Shown one piece after another: positions 33,681 through 45,795 of a stretch of 64,000 nt of DNA. The DNA comes from Liriodendron chinense (taxonomy: Eukaryota; Streptophyta; Magnoliopsida; Magnoliales; Magnoliaceae): NCBI GenBank assembly GCA_003013855.2, contig ML058507.1:6262001-6326000 (forward strand), in the 5' to 3' direction. Below the pieces are notes generated by a model that was given only the letters and a program-made list of their open reading frames with translations, did no database searches and was not told the origin of the DNA. The translations under genes were made by a program, and so were the position numbers. Positions within the stretch are counted from its first letter, which is position 1. Each line of letters opens with the position of its first letter.

Positions 33681-34184
33681 TGGAGCGATCAGTTGGATGT
33701 TGAAGCTTTAGTCTGTAATAACCTTTTCCACAACAAAAGCTGAGTATATGGCGGTGACAGAGGCATTCAAGGAAGGTGTTTGGTTGAGGGGTATAATGAA
33801 TGAGTTGGAGTTTCAGAATGAGGCCGTCCTGGTTAATTGTGACAGCGAAAATGCTATCAATTTGGCGAAGGGTTCTGTTTATTATTCTAGTACTAAATAT
33901 ATTAATGTTCGTCATCGTTTTATCCAATAGGTACTTGAGGAAGGCAGAGTTACTCTTGAGAAGATCCATACAAGCGTGAATCCAAAAAACATGCTTATGA
34001 AGGTGGTTCCTGCAGAGAAGTTTAAATTTTGTTCGACTTCTCTAGGTTTGACATTGAAAGAATGAGACGAAGTGTGCATGAGAAGTGATGAAGGCAGGTA
34101 AAGCTATGATGGAGACAATTGGAGATGGAGGAAGCAACTTGAAGTAATAAATTATTGATGGAAGATTAAAAGCTTGATGGAGAT
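33681..34184 (+). pseudogene. copia RNase H, distal part
   Basis: Continues the frame interrupted at 26090: GAISWMLKL, stop, then TTKAEYMAVTEAFKEGVWL (33729-33785), NCDSENAINLAKGSVYYSS (33838-33894) and TKYINVRHRFIQ. A TAG follows and a further shift precedes the degenerate GATGGAGAT polypurine tract at 34176-34184. Confidence 0.87.
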
Positions 34185-34399
34185 TGTTGAAAGGAGCTTT
34201 AAATCTTCAGTTTTGAAGGTCATCGATCGATTGACCGTTGTAGCCGATTGATAAAAAATACCATAGATAAGATAGTTTGGTTTGTGTAACCATTAATTTT
34301 GGGAAACTGTAGGTTGTTAGGAAAAAAAACTCAAATTTTGAATTCATGCTTGAATTATTAGCTATGAAAAAGTATGATCATATGCAACAGTCGTATGAA

Positions 34400-35030
34400 A
34401 AGATTTTATAAAACTTTTTTTTTTCGACAACATGTCATATGCGTAGCATATTGAATCTGTGGGAAAGATGGGCTACACCATAATGATCACCTAATGTTTG
34501 ATTTACTTGTCAGGGTGGGCCACACTGGTGCACTAAGTCATACCATTAGCTATTAAACGATTCCAACATTGTCCTAGTAAATGAGTGGATTGTCCTATCT
34601 TCATACATGGTCTATCCAACCTTTTGCACAGATTTAATTTTCTTCGTATATATTAGAACATGTGGTTGCATTTAACCATTTAAAGAAATAAAAATAGCCT
34701 CCTCACTTGATAGTTTTTAGTTAGTTAGCATGGGTTCGAAAAAGAGAAACGATCATATACAACAAGTCTTTCTTTCTTGCTAATGAGTGGAATATCTAAT
34801 CTGTGTAAAAGCCGGGCCAATCTGTTGTCATAAAACTATACTGAGCCACTTATCAAGTGGGACACTAAGTCTAAATCAGTTAATAGCTAATGATATGACT
34901 CAATGTACTACTGTGGCCCACCCACTACAAGGAATGGCATGATATCATGGAAATTGATCATCATGTTATAGCCCGTACATGTTTAGATGAATCGGATATT
35001 TTACATATGTCGTTTTCCGTTAGAGGTGTG
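34400..35030. mobile_element. MITE-like inverted-repeat element
   Basis: GGTGGGCCACACTGGTGCAC and following bases (34512-34556) match the inverse of 34880-34925 (TTAATAGCTAATGATATGAC to CTGTGGCCCACCC). Outer similarity continues on both sides. Ends and TSD are unresolved. Confidence 0.55.
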
Positions 35031-35459
35031 AATGGCCTAATTTTTTTTTCTTTTAATTGAGTACCTTGCCTAATGCAAAGATATTATCAAGCACAAGCAT
35101 AAATGTTCCGTGTTGTATGTCATAACTCCCATGCACATGTGGAATTGAGATATGTTAGCAATACTAGACAGTAAGTAGATGGGCCAAAGGGTGGCAATGG
35201 ACCGAGCAAGGGCTAAGTCCAAGCTAGCCTTGTAAGGAAGAGTGACATGATCAATGTTTAAAGTCGTCCAAATCTAAGAATTTTCTTTTGTGGTGTGCCT
35301 TCCATCTTGATGCAGGGAAGGGCATGGGAAAGTGAAGAGGAATATCACTGTCTTCCTCAAGGGATTAAAACCTTGAATCCACAAGGTATTTTTTTAAATC
35401 TACAAGGTAGTTTCTTGAATCCACAAGAAAAAGGAGATAAAACTCATATTTTTATCGAA
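35031..35459. other. intergenic with short TTGAATCCACAAGG repeat
   Basis: No gene. TTGAATCCACAAGG recurs at about 35374 and 35416, with AAATCTACAAGG between, a roughly 22-26-bp tandem motif next to the LTR break. Confidence 0.5.
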
Positions 35460-35649
35460 TAATATTTTAGGTTTAAAGGTTTTGGCTCACCAAGGCATCT
35501 CTGATTTACCTGTTTCTTTTTCTTTGATGCAATTGTCCTCTTATGACTTTGGTCTTCATCTTCTTTGGGCTCAACCAATACTTAGACACATGTACCTACG
35601 TAATTGACAAATAAAGTGCACTAGTATGCCATAGAAAAGTGCACTAATA
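35460..35649 (-). repeat. truncated 3' LTR, copia family TGTTAGTGCAC
   Basis: On minus it reads TATTAGTGCACTTTTC and continues through GCATACTAGTGCACTTT to CAGGTAAATCAGAGATGCC, matching the LTRs at 14235 and 63210. Homology stops near 35460, before the position of the U3 array. A polypurine tract AAGGGGGAG (plus 35652-35660) precedes it. Confidence 0.8.
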
Positions 35650-35660
35650 ATCTCCCCCTT

Positions 35661-36490
35661 CGTCAATTACATAACAAAAACCTAACCTATCAAAACAAAA
35701 TACATGTAAAAAATTACATTGATATTCATATAAAATACAAATTCTAGACATGTACAACTACTAGTAAAACTTCTCTTCAGTTGCTCTCTCATAAACTATT
35801 AATCTCTGCAACACAAAACATAATAAACTTATTTTAGTGGGACTTGATCTTTCTCACCCTTTTTGTTAGCTATTAACAAACCAATCTCTTATCCTTAATG
35901 GTATACCAGTTAAGTAAAGGGAGGTAGAGACTAGAGTGTCTTATATATAACTATATAAACATGTTATCTAGGAGAGTATAAGGGTGTATGAACTTTAAAA
36001 CAAAGAGCATGCATAACATGATCACTAAGTGTATACCTAGCTAAGCATATGTGATCATGCATAAAAGGTCATTCTAAGACAAGCATGCAAGCATATGTCC
36101 AAGGATATGATCATCCAACATATTTAACTATAGAAGCAAGGATGATCATGCTATAAGGTCATACATAAGATATACACGTATAAACATATGACCAAAGCAT
36201 AGATTAGCATATATTAAGCATAAAATTAAGCAAGATTAGCTAATATAAGCAGGATGAGTCTAGCATTTAAAAGATACTAAAATAAGCAACCTATGTTATA
36301 CTATTAAAAGCTAATGAGGCTTGAATCCTCCAATATGCCTATATGTATAGAAAAGATCCTAAAATCCTCAGATTTTTCTATAGTATCCAGATTCTAACTA
36401 CCCTTAACGAAGTTCTTCTATAGATAGCCTAAGGGTAACCTTATTTCCCCAATCCCCTTATATAATTTAGCATATGGAGAGGGGTTGGGA
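35661..36490 (-). other. interior of pol-less copia element
   Basis: AT-rich sequence between the gag end and the polypurine tract. In an autonomous element about 3-4 kb of pol would lie here. No protease, integrase or RT motif is seen. Confidence 0.65.
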
Positions 36491-37260
36491 ACTCATTATT
36501 CTCTTGGAAGGGATAATGGCCAGGATCCTCTCTTAGATTAGGAGGAAGAGAGGTAGCGGTAGAGGCCATGAGACTTTTCACTGGTTTTTGTCTCCATCAC
36601 TAGTGGAGTCACTAGATTCAGATTTTGACTCCTTCGTGTCATCCCATGCTGCTTTCATAGCCTTCTTACCTCTTTTCTTAGGCTTGATTAGGCATTCATT
36701 GACGTCATGGCCATATTCATCATAGTTGTAACATTGGATAGATTTGGATTTGGATGATTTTCCTTTGAATTTCTTACCATTTTTGTCCTTCTTGTTACAA
36801 CCCTTCCATCTCTCAAATTTAAGGAATCTTTTAAACTTTTTATTTAATTCTTCCTTCTTACCATCCTCATCACTATCTTCAGAAGACTCACAGTCAGCTT
36901 TCTTTTTCTTATGTGATGTGTTTAAGGTAGTGTTTTTCTTCTTAAATGGAAGCTTAAAGTGTAGCTCGTGAGTTTGTATGGAACCTATCTTCTACTTTCA
37001 CCGTGTCTCTGTGTCTACACTTTTCTAAAGCTATGAATTTTGAGCTAAATCTCTTTGGGAGGTACCTAAGAATTTTTTTTATAAATTCTCCCATCCGGAA
37101 CCCTTTCTCCTAAGTCACACATGGAGCTATAGATATGGTTCAATTTATCATAGAACTCCATAAACATTTTATCCTCATCCATTTTAATATTTTCAAATTG
37201 TGTGGTGAGGAGTTACAATTTGGAATGCTTAAAGATAGATGTCCCTTCATGTGTGGTCTT
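36490..37260 (-). pseudogene. copia gag, C-terminal part (UBN2 type)
   Basis: Minus-strand gag: THEGTSIFKHSKLQLLTTQF directly at 37250, FYDKLNHIYSSMCDLGERVP, KKILRYLPKRFSSKFIAL, then a Lys-rich region and a CCHC knuckle near 36735-36694 (CYNYDEYGHDVNEC). A stop after the ESKDIDS-like block and other changes break it. It continues the N-terminal part at 57152-57567, separated from it by the outer Athila insertion. Confidence 0.85.
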
Positions 37261-38481
37261 CGTTTGCTTCCAAATTGTAAGGTTGCGATGTAATAATAAA
37301 TTCAGAAAGACCGAGTATCGTCCCACAAAGATTTATATGTGGATATTCTCAGAATTTATCTAAAATAACCTATAATCGAGATCCTATTAAAAACTAAATC
37401 TGAAAAATATTGATTTGGAGTAAAACAATGATTATGAGAGGTAATAATAGTCTAAAAGGCATTAGAGCGCCAATGATCTACTTTTGATGATTTTCAATGT
37501 ATCAACACAACTAGGTCTCTCACAACATAATCGGAATCAAATTTATATCTCCATCCGACTGGAATATGGAGCGGTTCAATAAACACTTATCTAAAACATT
37601 TGCTTGCTTATCAATTCGATTCCCACAATAATGCTCAGGCCTTTGGCACACTCAATTGTATAGGCCAAGCCTCTTTCCAATCTAGTTGAGATTCACAACC
37701 ATAGCTTGCATCAAATCCTGTCATTAGACTTGATTACGACTAATGATTAAAACTCTAATTAAATCAAAATCAATCATCAAACATCTATCTCAGATTATCA
37801 CAAAAGATCAGAACTATAGTTTGAATGAGTTCCCACATGAGGAGCCATTGTACACAAGGTAATCAAAAAGTCTATCATGCTCGGAGTCAATGATATATCA
37901 ATGAATTACACAAGCATAAATAATGCCAAAAATGTAAGCTACTAGGTTTAGATTCACTAAGAAACACATGAGCCCAGAGTCATCAAGAGATTAAAGTAAA
38001 AAACTAAACTAGTACTTTATTCAAACTCATATTAAACTAAATTCTTCAATCAAAGCATAAAAAGAAAACTTAGGTTGTTTCAATCCATAAAAAATAAATC
38101 AAAAGCTTCACCTCTTAGTCTTAGCTAAGAGGCTTTAGTTTATCTCTAATATCCTTGAACTAGAAGCCTCAAAAATATAAAAACAACTAAGAACAAGAAG
38201 AAAAACTAGGAAAACTTGAAGTAGAATTCGTCTCCTAAGCCTGGATGTTCCCCACGTCCTAGCATACCCTGAGGATGAAGAGGAGAAGTCCTTTTATAGC
38301 TTAGATCTGAGAGATTGCAGAGAAGTACTGCACTTGCACACCAAAATTCGGAATTAGAAGTCTCCTAGTTCAATCAGGACTTTGGTCAGCCGGCCGGAGC
38401 TAGTGCTTCCAAATACCGAATTCTTTGGACTCTTAATTGCATAGGCCGACCTGCCAGCCAGCCGGCCAAACCATAGGTCGG
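37261..38481 (-). repeat. outer Athila left LTR, first part
   Basis: Begins CGTTTGCTTCC (expected TGTTCGCTCCCC), so the terminal dinucleotide is mutated. TATA box on minus at 38299-38290. It carries a GGCCGGCC-type array (about 38386-38480) in which the inner element inserted. It continues at 49397-49706. Confidence 0.85.
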
Positions 38482-40075
38482 TGTTCGCTTCCCCAAGTGT
38501 AGGGTTGCGATGTAGTAATAATCTCAGTAAGACCGAGGTCGATCCTCAGGGACTTATATAGGATTTCACAAACTCATCCACAAGTGTCTATTGAAATCTA
38601 CTAATAAGATTTTTGTATTAAATTGATATGAGTAACAGAAGTTGAATTAAATCGAAGTAACTAATTATAAGAAGGCACTAGGGTTTCAAGGATCCACTTG
38701 TAGCAATCCTTGATGTTCAATCCGCTGTGGTTTCTTATTCTCTCAACTAGAATTGACATTCAAGTCTATCTAGTCGGATGATGGAGCTGTTAAACCAAAC
38801 AGTCTGTAATATGTAAGTTCTATGCATAAGATTCACTCAATGCAGGCTCATCTGAGCATGCTCAATTGCATAGGTCATTCCCCTTTCCAAAAGGTCTAGT
38901 TCACAATCATAACCATCCTCAAGTCCTGTCACAAGACAAGGTTAGATCAGGATTTGAACTGGATTCAAATCACATGCACAGTCCATACACATTACAGAAA
39001 ATCCAGAAAAGTAGAACTTTGGTAGGAAGTTCCTTTATGAAGAACATAGTACTAGAGCGCACTCCGATTCCTCGGATCATACAGGTCTAGACCGTCACAA
39101 ACCAATTAAGAAGTTAAGTAATTCTCCCAAACATCCATGAGTCATCACAAGACTAAGAAAAACTACTCAAAAGCTTGTATAAACTTCAAACCTTAGTTCA
39201 TAATCATGAATTCCACACTTAAAACCACTTAACTACGAATTAAAACATCTTAGATCCACTACAAGCTTCACCTCTTAGCCCTAGCTAGGAGGTTTAGCTG
39301 CTCATGATCTAAGGAAACATGAAACAACTACAAAAAGCATGAAAACAGCAAAGCAAACCAAAAGGAGTTGTGAAACTCCAATCTCCACTTCCACAGCCTC
39401 CAACCTCGCTTGAACTCTTTTAGGATACCCTAGGAACGATCCCTAGGTGTCCTTTTATAGTCTGGAGGCTCCACAACTTCGAAAGAATCGAGAAATTGCG
39501 TAAGAGTTACGCAGCGCAGAGAAAATCGGGCTGAAATTGGAAGTTTCTAACTTCTTACGCATAGCCGACCGGTCATGACCGGTCGGCCTCATTGGACAGC
39601 CACTCCAGCAAGCATGTCCGACCGGTTGTGACCGGTCGGCTTTGTTCAACATCAGTCCAGCAATCATGTCCGACCGGTCATGACCGGTCGGACGTCTTCC
39701 TCCCTGTTCCAGCAGCCATGGCCGACCGGTCATGACCGGTCGGCCTTGTTCATTGAGGTTCCAGCATATATGGCTGACCGGTCTAGACCGGTCAGGCTTC
39801 CTTGGCCGACCGGTCACGACCGGTCAGCCTCTTTTCTTCCTGTTTTCTTTCTTTCTTTCTTCTGCTTTCTTTCTTCTTTACTTCCTTCTTTGCTTCGGCC
39901 CTCCTTTGAGTCTTCATCCAAGGTCCTAAACATGCTCTTTTCATCTTCAAATGGGTGGAGTTCACTCTCAATCCTGTAGTCACAAAACATGCATTAGATT
40001 CATCTATAAACCATGCAAACCTCGCACAATGAGTGATGAATTGGGGTTAAAATATGCACAATTAGGAGCTCAACA
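38482..40075 (-). repeat. inner Athila 3' LTR, 1594 bp
   Basis: TGTTCGCTTCCCC to GAGCTCAACA on plus. TATA box on minus at 39460-39451. Uninterrupted site TAAGAGTTACG at 39501, where the other LTR has a MITE. The hairpin is changed here to CTCAGTAAGACCGAG. Confidence 0.94.
39565..39827 (-). promoter_or_regulatory. GACCGGTC palindrome array, six units
   Basis: Units start at 39565, 39618, 39670, 39722, 39774 and 39806 (spacings 53, 52, 52, 52, 32). Each unit is two GACCGGTC cores 10 bp apart; spacers contain TCCAGCA(A/G)(G/T)CAT. In transcript orientation they lie 105-375 bp upstream of TATA. Confidence 0.92.
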
Positions 40076-41293
40076 CACCCCCCAACCAGCATTTTGCTAG
40101 TCCCGAGCAAAACATGCGTGAAACTAATCCCATTCTTCAAAACTCAACTCTCTTTCAGAAACCATCTTTCTATTCATTCCAAGGTTCATAAGTGTAAGAT
40201 TCAGAAAGATTAGGCGTCAAAGGTTGGAACCGTAAATCCTCAAAACATAATAAGCATTCATATGAAATTCCCGCTGATTGGTTGATAAATAGAAGAACTT
40301 GAACAAATTCAACCTAGCGTGGGTAGTGAAAATTCATCCCACGAGTTTCTAGGATTATCTTCTTCATAGATCAACTAGACTATAGAACTCAAGGTACATA
40401 GAGCCACATCAAGCCAATGACAGGAATTTGCCTTACCGTCCTTCCGACGACTTTCACACTACGTCCCATTTCCGGCTTTGGTTACGGGTAGACCATCCCC
40501 CGGTTGGTAGTAGGTAGCCCTAATCGAAATTTTCCACCATTTTTCCATCATTCCCAATTTCATCCTTCCTTTTCCTTTTTCTTTTTAAATTAGATAGGAT
40601 TTTTAAAAATCCATATCTTTCATTATTTTCCCATGGACAAGGATGGACAAAGTACCCCGGCCTGATTTCTCAACACCTTAATTCAAAGTCTAGCTAATCA
40701 ATAAATCACATAATCCCTTCAACTCATGAAAATCGTGTAATGTGAACTAGGTGTAAAAGTGTTCAGGTTTTCTATCAATCACAAAAAATAGGGGAGTTCA
40801 CATATAAGACCATTATGCTATGAGAAATTCCAGACATCCAGCCCCATACACTTCATATCTCCTCCTTTATGCTCATATCAACTTGAAAGCATAGAATCGG
40901 TGTTTTCCAAAAGAGTTTCCAATTTTTGAAAAATCGAAAAAAAAATTCACATGATTGCTTGAAATGTTGCAAAACGCTGGATTCATCCAGTGATCCTACA
41001 CCCCCCAACCAAATCTTACATTGTCCTCAATGTAAAAGATGTGCAATGAGCAAAACATGAGAGCAATTTGAAAATAAAAGGGAGTGAGGAATGATAGTAC
41101 CTGAGAGAGTGAAAAGTGGAAATCTTCCTCCTTTTAACAAACCTATGAAAAAGAAAACAAAAGCAGCAAAATCCTAATCCTAACTACTCTGTACCTCCAT
41201 CAGACTAGGAAATCAATCATCCCGGTACACAGGATCATTCAGAGGTATGGACATACCTTCTGAAGGAAAATTCTCAAAGAACGGCTTTAATCG
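40076..41293 (-). other. Athila 3' untranslated region and polypurine tract
   Basis: Minus polypurine tract TGGTTGGGGGGTG abuts the LTR (plus 40076-40088). The rest has no long frame; an env-like ORF, known from some Athila relatives, is absent. The outer element has a matching stretch at 49707-50700. Confidence 0.75.
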
Positions 41294-42592
41294 CTACCTA
41301 TTTGCTTTAAAAATGTTGCCGTTCCTTGGATTCAATAGCTCGACAGTCCCATATGGATAAACAGTTTGCATAATGTAGGGACCGGTCCATCGAGATCTCA
41401 ATTTTCTCGGAAATAGATGTAAGCAAGAATTATACATGAGAACTTTTTGATTGATAGTGAATGTCTTGCGAAGAATATTCTTATCATGGAATATCTTCGT
41501 CTTGTCCTTGTAAATTCTCGCATTCTCATAAGCTTCATTCCGGATTTCTGCAAGTTCATTCAATTGTAGTTTGCGTAACGAGCTTGCCTTGTCAGAATTG
41601 AAATTCATCTTCTTAATAGCCCAATATGCCCTATGTTCCAACTCCACAGGCAAGTGACAAGCCTTCCCATAGACAAGTCTATAGGGAGACATTCCAATAG
41701 GGGTTTTGAAAGCTGTACGGTAAGCCCAAAGCGCATCGGTAAGCCGAAGCGACCAATCCTTGCGATCGGGGTTCACCGTTTTCTCTAAAATGTGTTTAAT
41801 CTCCCTATTGGATATCTCAGCTTGTCCACTAGTTTGTGGGTGATAGGGAGTACTCACTTTGTGTTTTACGCCATATTTCTTCATTAAGGTTTCAAAAGGG
41901 CGATTGCAAAAGTGAGACCCTCCATCACTTATGATGACTCGAGGCGTTCCAAACCGGGAAAGAATATTTTCTTTTAAAAATTGAATGACCGTTTTATGGT
42001 CATTATTCCGGCAAGGGATAGCCTCGACCCATTTAGAAACATAGTCGACGGCAAGCAAGATGTATAGGTTTCCAAAAGAAGATGGGAATGGGCCCATGAA
42101 ATCGATGCCCCAACAATAAAAAATTTCGATTATTAAGATGGGATTGAGTGGCATCATATTTCTACGGGAGATTCCCCCTAATTTCTGACAAGGTTCACAT
42201 GCTTTGCAAAATTCATGTGTGTCTTTGAACATAGTGGGCCAATAAAACCCACATTGCAGAATTTTCGCTGTGGTCTTTTTAGCCGAAAAGTGGCCACCAC
42301 ATGCTTGAGAATGACAGAAGGAGATGATACTTTGTTGCTCATCATCTGGGACACGTCTCCTTATGATTTGATCGGGACAATACTTGAATAAGTATGGGTC
42401 GTCCCATAGGAATTTCCGCACCTCCGAGAAGAATCTATCCTTATCTTGCTTTTTCCAATATGTAGGAATTGTACCTGTAGCAAGATAGTTAGCAATGTCC
42501 GCATACCAAGGACAATTGGGAGATAGTAAAAAGTTGTTCATCAGGGAACATGTCATTGATTGTAGTCGTTTCAGGGGAATCAGTGAGGACAA
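41294..42592 (-). pseudogene. Athila integrase domain
   Basis: 432-residue open stretch; the first 22 or so residues are out of the true frame. The zinc-binding HHCC region spans residues 94-135. The catalytic triad is D164 (WGIDFMGPFP), D223 (ISDGGSHF) and E259 (SGQAEISNREIK), with 35 residues between the last two as expected. The core continues with WAYRTAFKTPIGMSPYRLVY. The C-terminal part ends in RSRWTGPYIMQTVYPYGTVE. Two single-base shifts, near 42655 and 42510, cut it from RNase H. Without them it would continue the polyprotein. Confidence 0.9.
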
Positions 42593-42636
42593 GTCGAGAG
42601 AGGTGGTCAGCTACTACATTCTCTACTCCTTTCTTA

Positions 42637-45600
42637 TCACGTATTTCTATGTCGAATTTCCTGGAGTAGAAGGATCCATCTTAATAACCGTGGTTTAGCA
42701 TCCTTCTTAGAAAGAAGATACTTAAGCGCGGCGTGGTCTGTGAATATAATGATCTTGGATCCAATCAAGTAGGACCTAAACTTGTCCAAGGCAAAAACTA
42801 CAGCTAAAAGTTCCTTTTCAGTAGTGGTGTAGTTTGCTTGGGCTGAGTTTAGGGTTCTACTTGCATAGTAGATGACACATGGCTTTTTATCTTTTCTTTG
42901 GCCTAACACGGCCCCAATAGCATAGTCGCTAGCATCGCACATAATCTCAAAAGGAAGACTCCAATCAGGTGGTTGCATTATTGGAGCGCATGTCAACATG
43001 CCTTTAAGGGTGGTAAAGGCCTTTTGACATTCTTCATTCCACTCGAATGAATTTTCCTTTTGAAGTAGGTTACATAAAGGGCGAGATAGTGAACTGAAGT
43101 CCTTTATGAACCTTCTGTAAAATCCTGCGTGTCCTAAAAAGGACCGGATATCTTGTATGCTTTTGGGTGGTGGAAGGTTAGAGATAAGATCAATTTTCGC
43201 TTTGTCCACCTCAATTCCATTTTGTGAAACGATATGACCAAGTACAATTCCCTTTTGAACTATGAAGTGACACTTCTCCCAATTGAGCACAAGGTTCTTC
43301 TCTTCACATCTTTTCAGCACAGATTTCAGGTGCTCAAGGCACTCATCAAAGCTACAACCGAATACGAAAAAATCATCCATGAAGACTTCGAGAATGGTCC
43401 CCACCATGTCAGAAAAGATGCTCATCATACAACGTTGAAAGGTGGCAGGGGCATTACATAGCCCAAACGGCATCCGTCGATAGGCGAAAGTGTCGAATGG
43501 ACATGTGAATGTAGTCTTTTCTTGGTCTTCACGGGCAATTTCTATTTGGTTGTACCCTGAATAGCCATCAAGGAAGCAAAAGTGGGAATGACCCGCCAAC
43601 CGTTCTAAAATCTGATCAACAAACGGTAGGGGGAAGTGGTCTTTCCTCGTGACAGTATTTAGCTTCCTGTAGTCAATGCACATTCTCCAACCGGTAGTGA
43701 CTCTAGTTGGTACGAGTTCGTTATTGGCATTGGCTACGATGGTGATTCCAGATTTCTTAGGCACCACTTGAGTTGGGCTCACCCATTGGCTATCGGATAT
43801 TGGGTAAATGATACCTACATCCAATAGTTTCACCACTTTGGCTTTAACCACATCCTTCATGTTTGGATTTAGTCGTCTTTGTGGTTGCCGGGATGTCTTT
43901 GCATTTTCCTCAAGGTGTATGCGGTGAGTACAAATCAGTGGGTCTATGCCTTTGAGATCCGCAATTGACCATCCAACGGCACTCTTGTGCTCTAATAGAG
44001 TGGCTATTAGCCGACTCTCTTGTTCCTCATCCAAGTGGGAAGAAATCACCACTGGATATGTCTCATCTCGACCTAAATAAACATATTTTAGCTCACTTGA
44101 CAATGGTTTTAGGTCGAGTGTTGGTGCCTTGATGTTGGATGGGAGGGCCTTGTTCTCATTTACAGGCAAAGGTTCAATTGGGGCCCTCCATCTTTTATTG
44201 TCAAGTACTGGCATCATCTCTAGCATGGCATCCATCTCTTGTATTGTATATTCATTTGTCTCATGAGAATGGGCCATACATCCCTCCAAAGGGTCGGGAA
44301 TTAGTGACAAGGGGACTGTATCCTCCACGAATGATTCGATCATGTTTAATTCGTGGACATCATCATCAACTTCCTGTGGTTGTTTGCATAAATCAAATAT
44401 GTTAAGCTCAAGGGTCATATTTCCAAAGGACATTTGTACAAGTCCGTTTCTACAATTGATAATGGCATTTGAGGTAGCTAGAAACGGTCGTCCAAGTATG
44501 ACGGGAATTTGAGCACCGGTGCCTATTACGGGATGTGTGTCTAAGACAATAAAATCTACTGGGTAGTAGAATTTATCAACTTGGACTAGAACATCCTCTA
44601 TCATTCCTCTCGGTATCCGGATGGATCTATCAGCAAGTTGGAGTGTGGTTTTGGTGGGTTTTAATTCACCTAACCCAAGTTGTTCATAGACCGAATATGG
44701 AATGAGATTCACACTTGCCCCCAAGTCGAGTAGGGCTTGTTTGATCCGGTAGTCTCCTATGATGCATGAGATGGTTGGACTACCCGGATCCTTGTATTTT
44801 TGGGGCACCTCTTGTTTGATGATGGCGCTCAAATTCTCAGTCAAAAGAACTTTGTTGTGAACGTTGTGTTTCTTTTTGACTGTACACAATTCCTTTAGAA
44901 ATTTGGCATAAGATGGTATTTGTTTTATTGCATCCAACAGCGGGATGTTGATCTTCACCTGCTTAAAAACTTCCAGAATCTCCAGATTTTTATCTAAAGG
45001 TTTAGGTGAAATCAACCTTTGTGGAAATGGGGCAACCGACTTGTATTGTCTTTCTGGTTCTTTCTCTTGAGGAATATTGTTTGGGCTATCATCCTCTTTG
45101 GGAATTTCCGGATCCTTAGGCTTTGGAACCTTCACCGGATTAGATTTGTCAATTTCTTTCCCACTTCTCAAAGTGGTGATAGCTTGGACATGTTCCGTAT
45201 GGTGGGAGGATAAGCTTGCATCTTGTATCTCATATTGGGTCCTTGGGTTGGGAAGAGGTTGAGCAGGAAGTGTGCCCTTCTCTCTAACACTAAGGTGAGC
45301 TTCAACTCTAGCCAGAGATGTTTTCAATTCATTGATGGCTTGGTTTGAATTTTGATTGAATTTCAATTGCTCTTGCATGAACCCATCTATTTTTAGAGAA
45401 TTTGTCTTGTTATACTCATTCTGGATTGATACAAATGCACCCAACATCTCTTCTAGTGATACTTTTGGAGTGTTGTTTGCATTTGCATTGGGTCCATTCC
45501 TCCAACTGAAGTTGGGATGGTTCTTCCAATTAGGATTAAACGTGTTTGAGTTTGGAGCACCATATTGCTGTTGATAACTGTTTATAGCATTTGTTTGTTC

Positions 45601-45795
45601 TTGTAAGATGCCTTGGACTGCTGAAATCGTGAGACAATCTTGTGTAGCATGTTGATTTCCAGCACAAATTCCACAAACAGTTTCAACTTCAATGGAGTTG
45701 ATTGTTTCTCCTTTCCTTAATTCCATGGCTTCGACCTTTCTTGTGAGGCTAGCCAACCGTGCACTTATACTATCTTCTTCTGATAAGACATACAT
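42637..45795 (-). pseudogene. Athila gag C-terminus, protease, RT and RNase H
   Basis: A 1052-residue open frame. Residues 41-54 are a CX2CX4HX4C zinc knuckle. Protease DLGASVNLIP is at 357-366. RT runs from about 660 to 870 with WRMCIDYRKLN, RMPFGLCNAPATFQ and FMDDF (805-809, Phe instead of Tyr). RNase H runs from about 950 (CDASDYAIGAVLGQR) to TDHAALKYLLS. It ends by frameshift at RWILLLQE. The frame is preceded in phase by gag after a TAG near 45857-45855. Length and order match one gag-pol polyprotein. Despite two gag stops this is the best-preserved pol in the window. Confidence 0.93.

Larger units (their letters stand above)
20166..34282 (+). mobile_element. decayed Ty1/copia element hosting two insertions
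   Basis: The 5' LTR begins TGTTGAAAGGAGCC at 20166 and ends CAACA at 22595, interrupted by a solo LTR at 20682-22506. The primer-binding site TGGTATCAAAG is at about 22598-22608. Gag, protease, integrase, RT and RNase H follow in copia order. RNase H is split by a 7.6-kb element at 26091-33675. The 3' LTR begins at 34185 (TGTTGAAAGGAGC) but homology stops near 34282, so it is truncated. Many stops and frameshifts make it inactive. Tork/Tnt1-like by gag start and LTR leader. Confidence 0.85.

Noticed and set aside
39565..39827. CRISPR-like pattern of palindromic repeats with spacers
   Set aside because: It is in a plant LTR, spacers are similar to each other, units are themselves diverged, and no cas genes exist.
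39455..39979. Overlapping ORFs of 99-120 residues on both strands (and their twins at 48762-49299) rich in TGRP/DRSRPV
   Set aside because: They are translations of the GACCGGTC palindrome array, open in several frames because the motif has no stops. There is no independent coding evidence.
42495..42698. Small plus-strand ORFs across the Athila pol
   Set aside because: Shadows of the minus-strand polyprotein.
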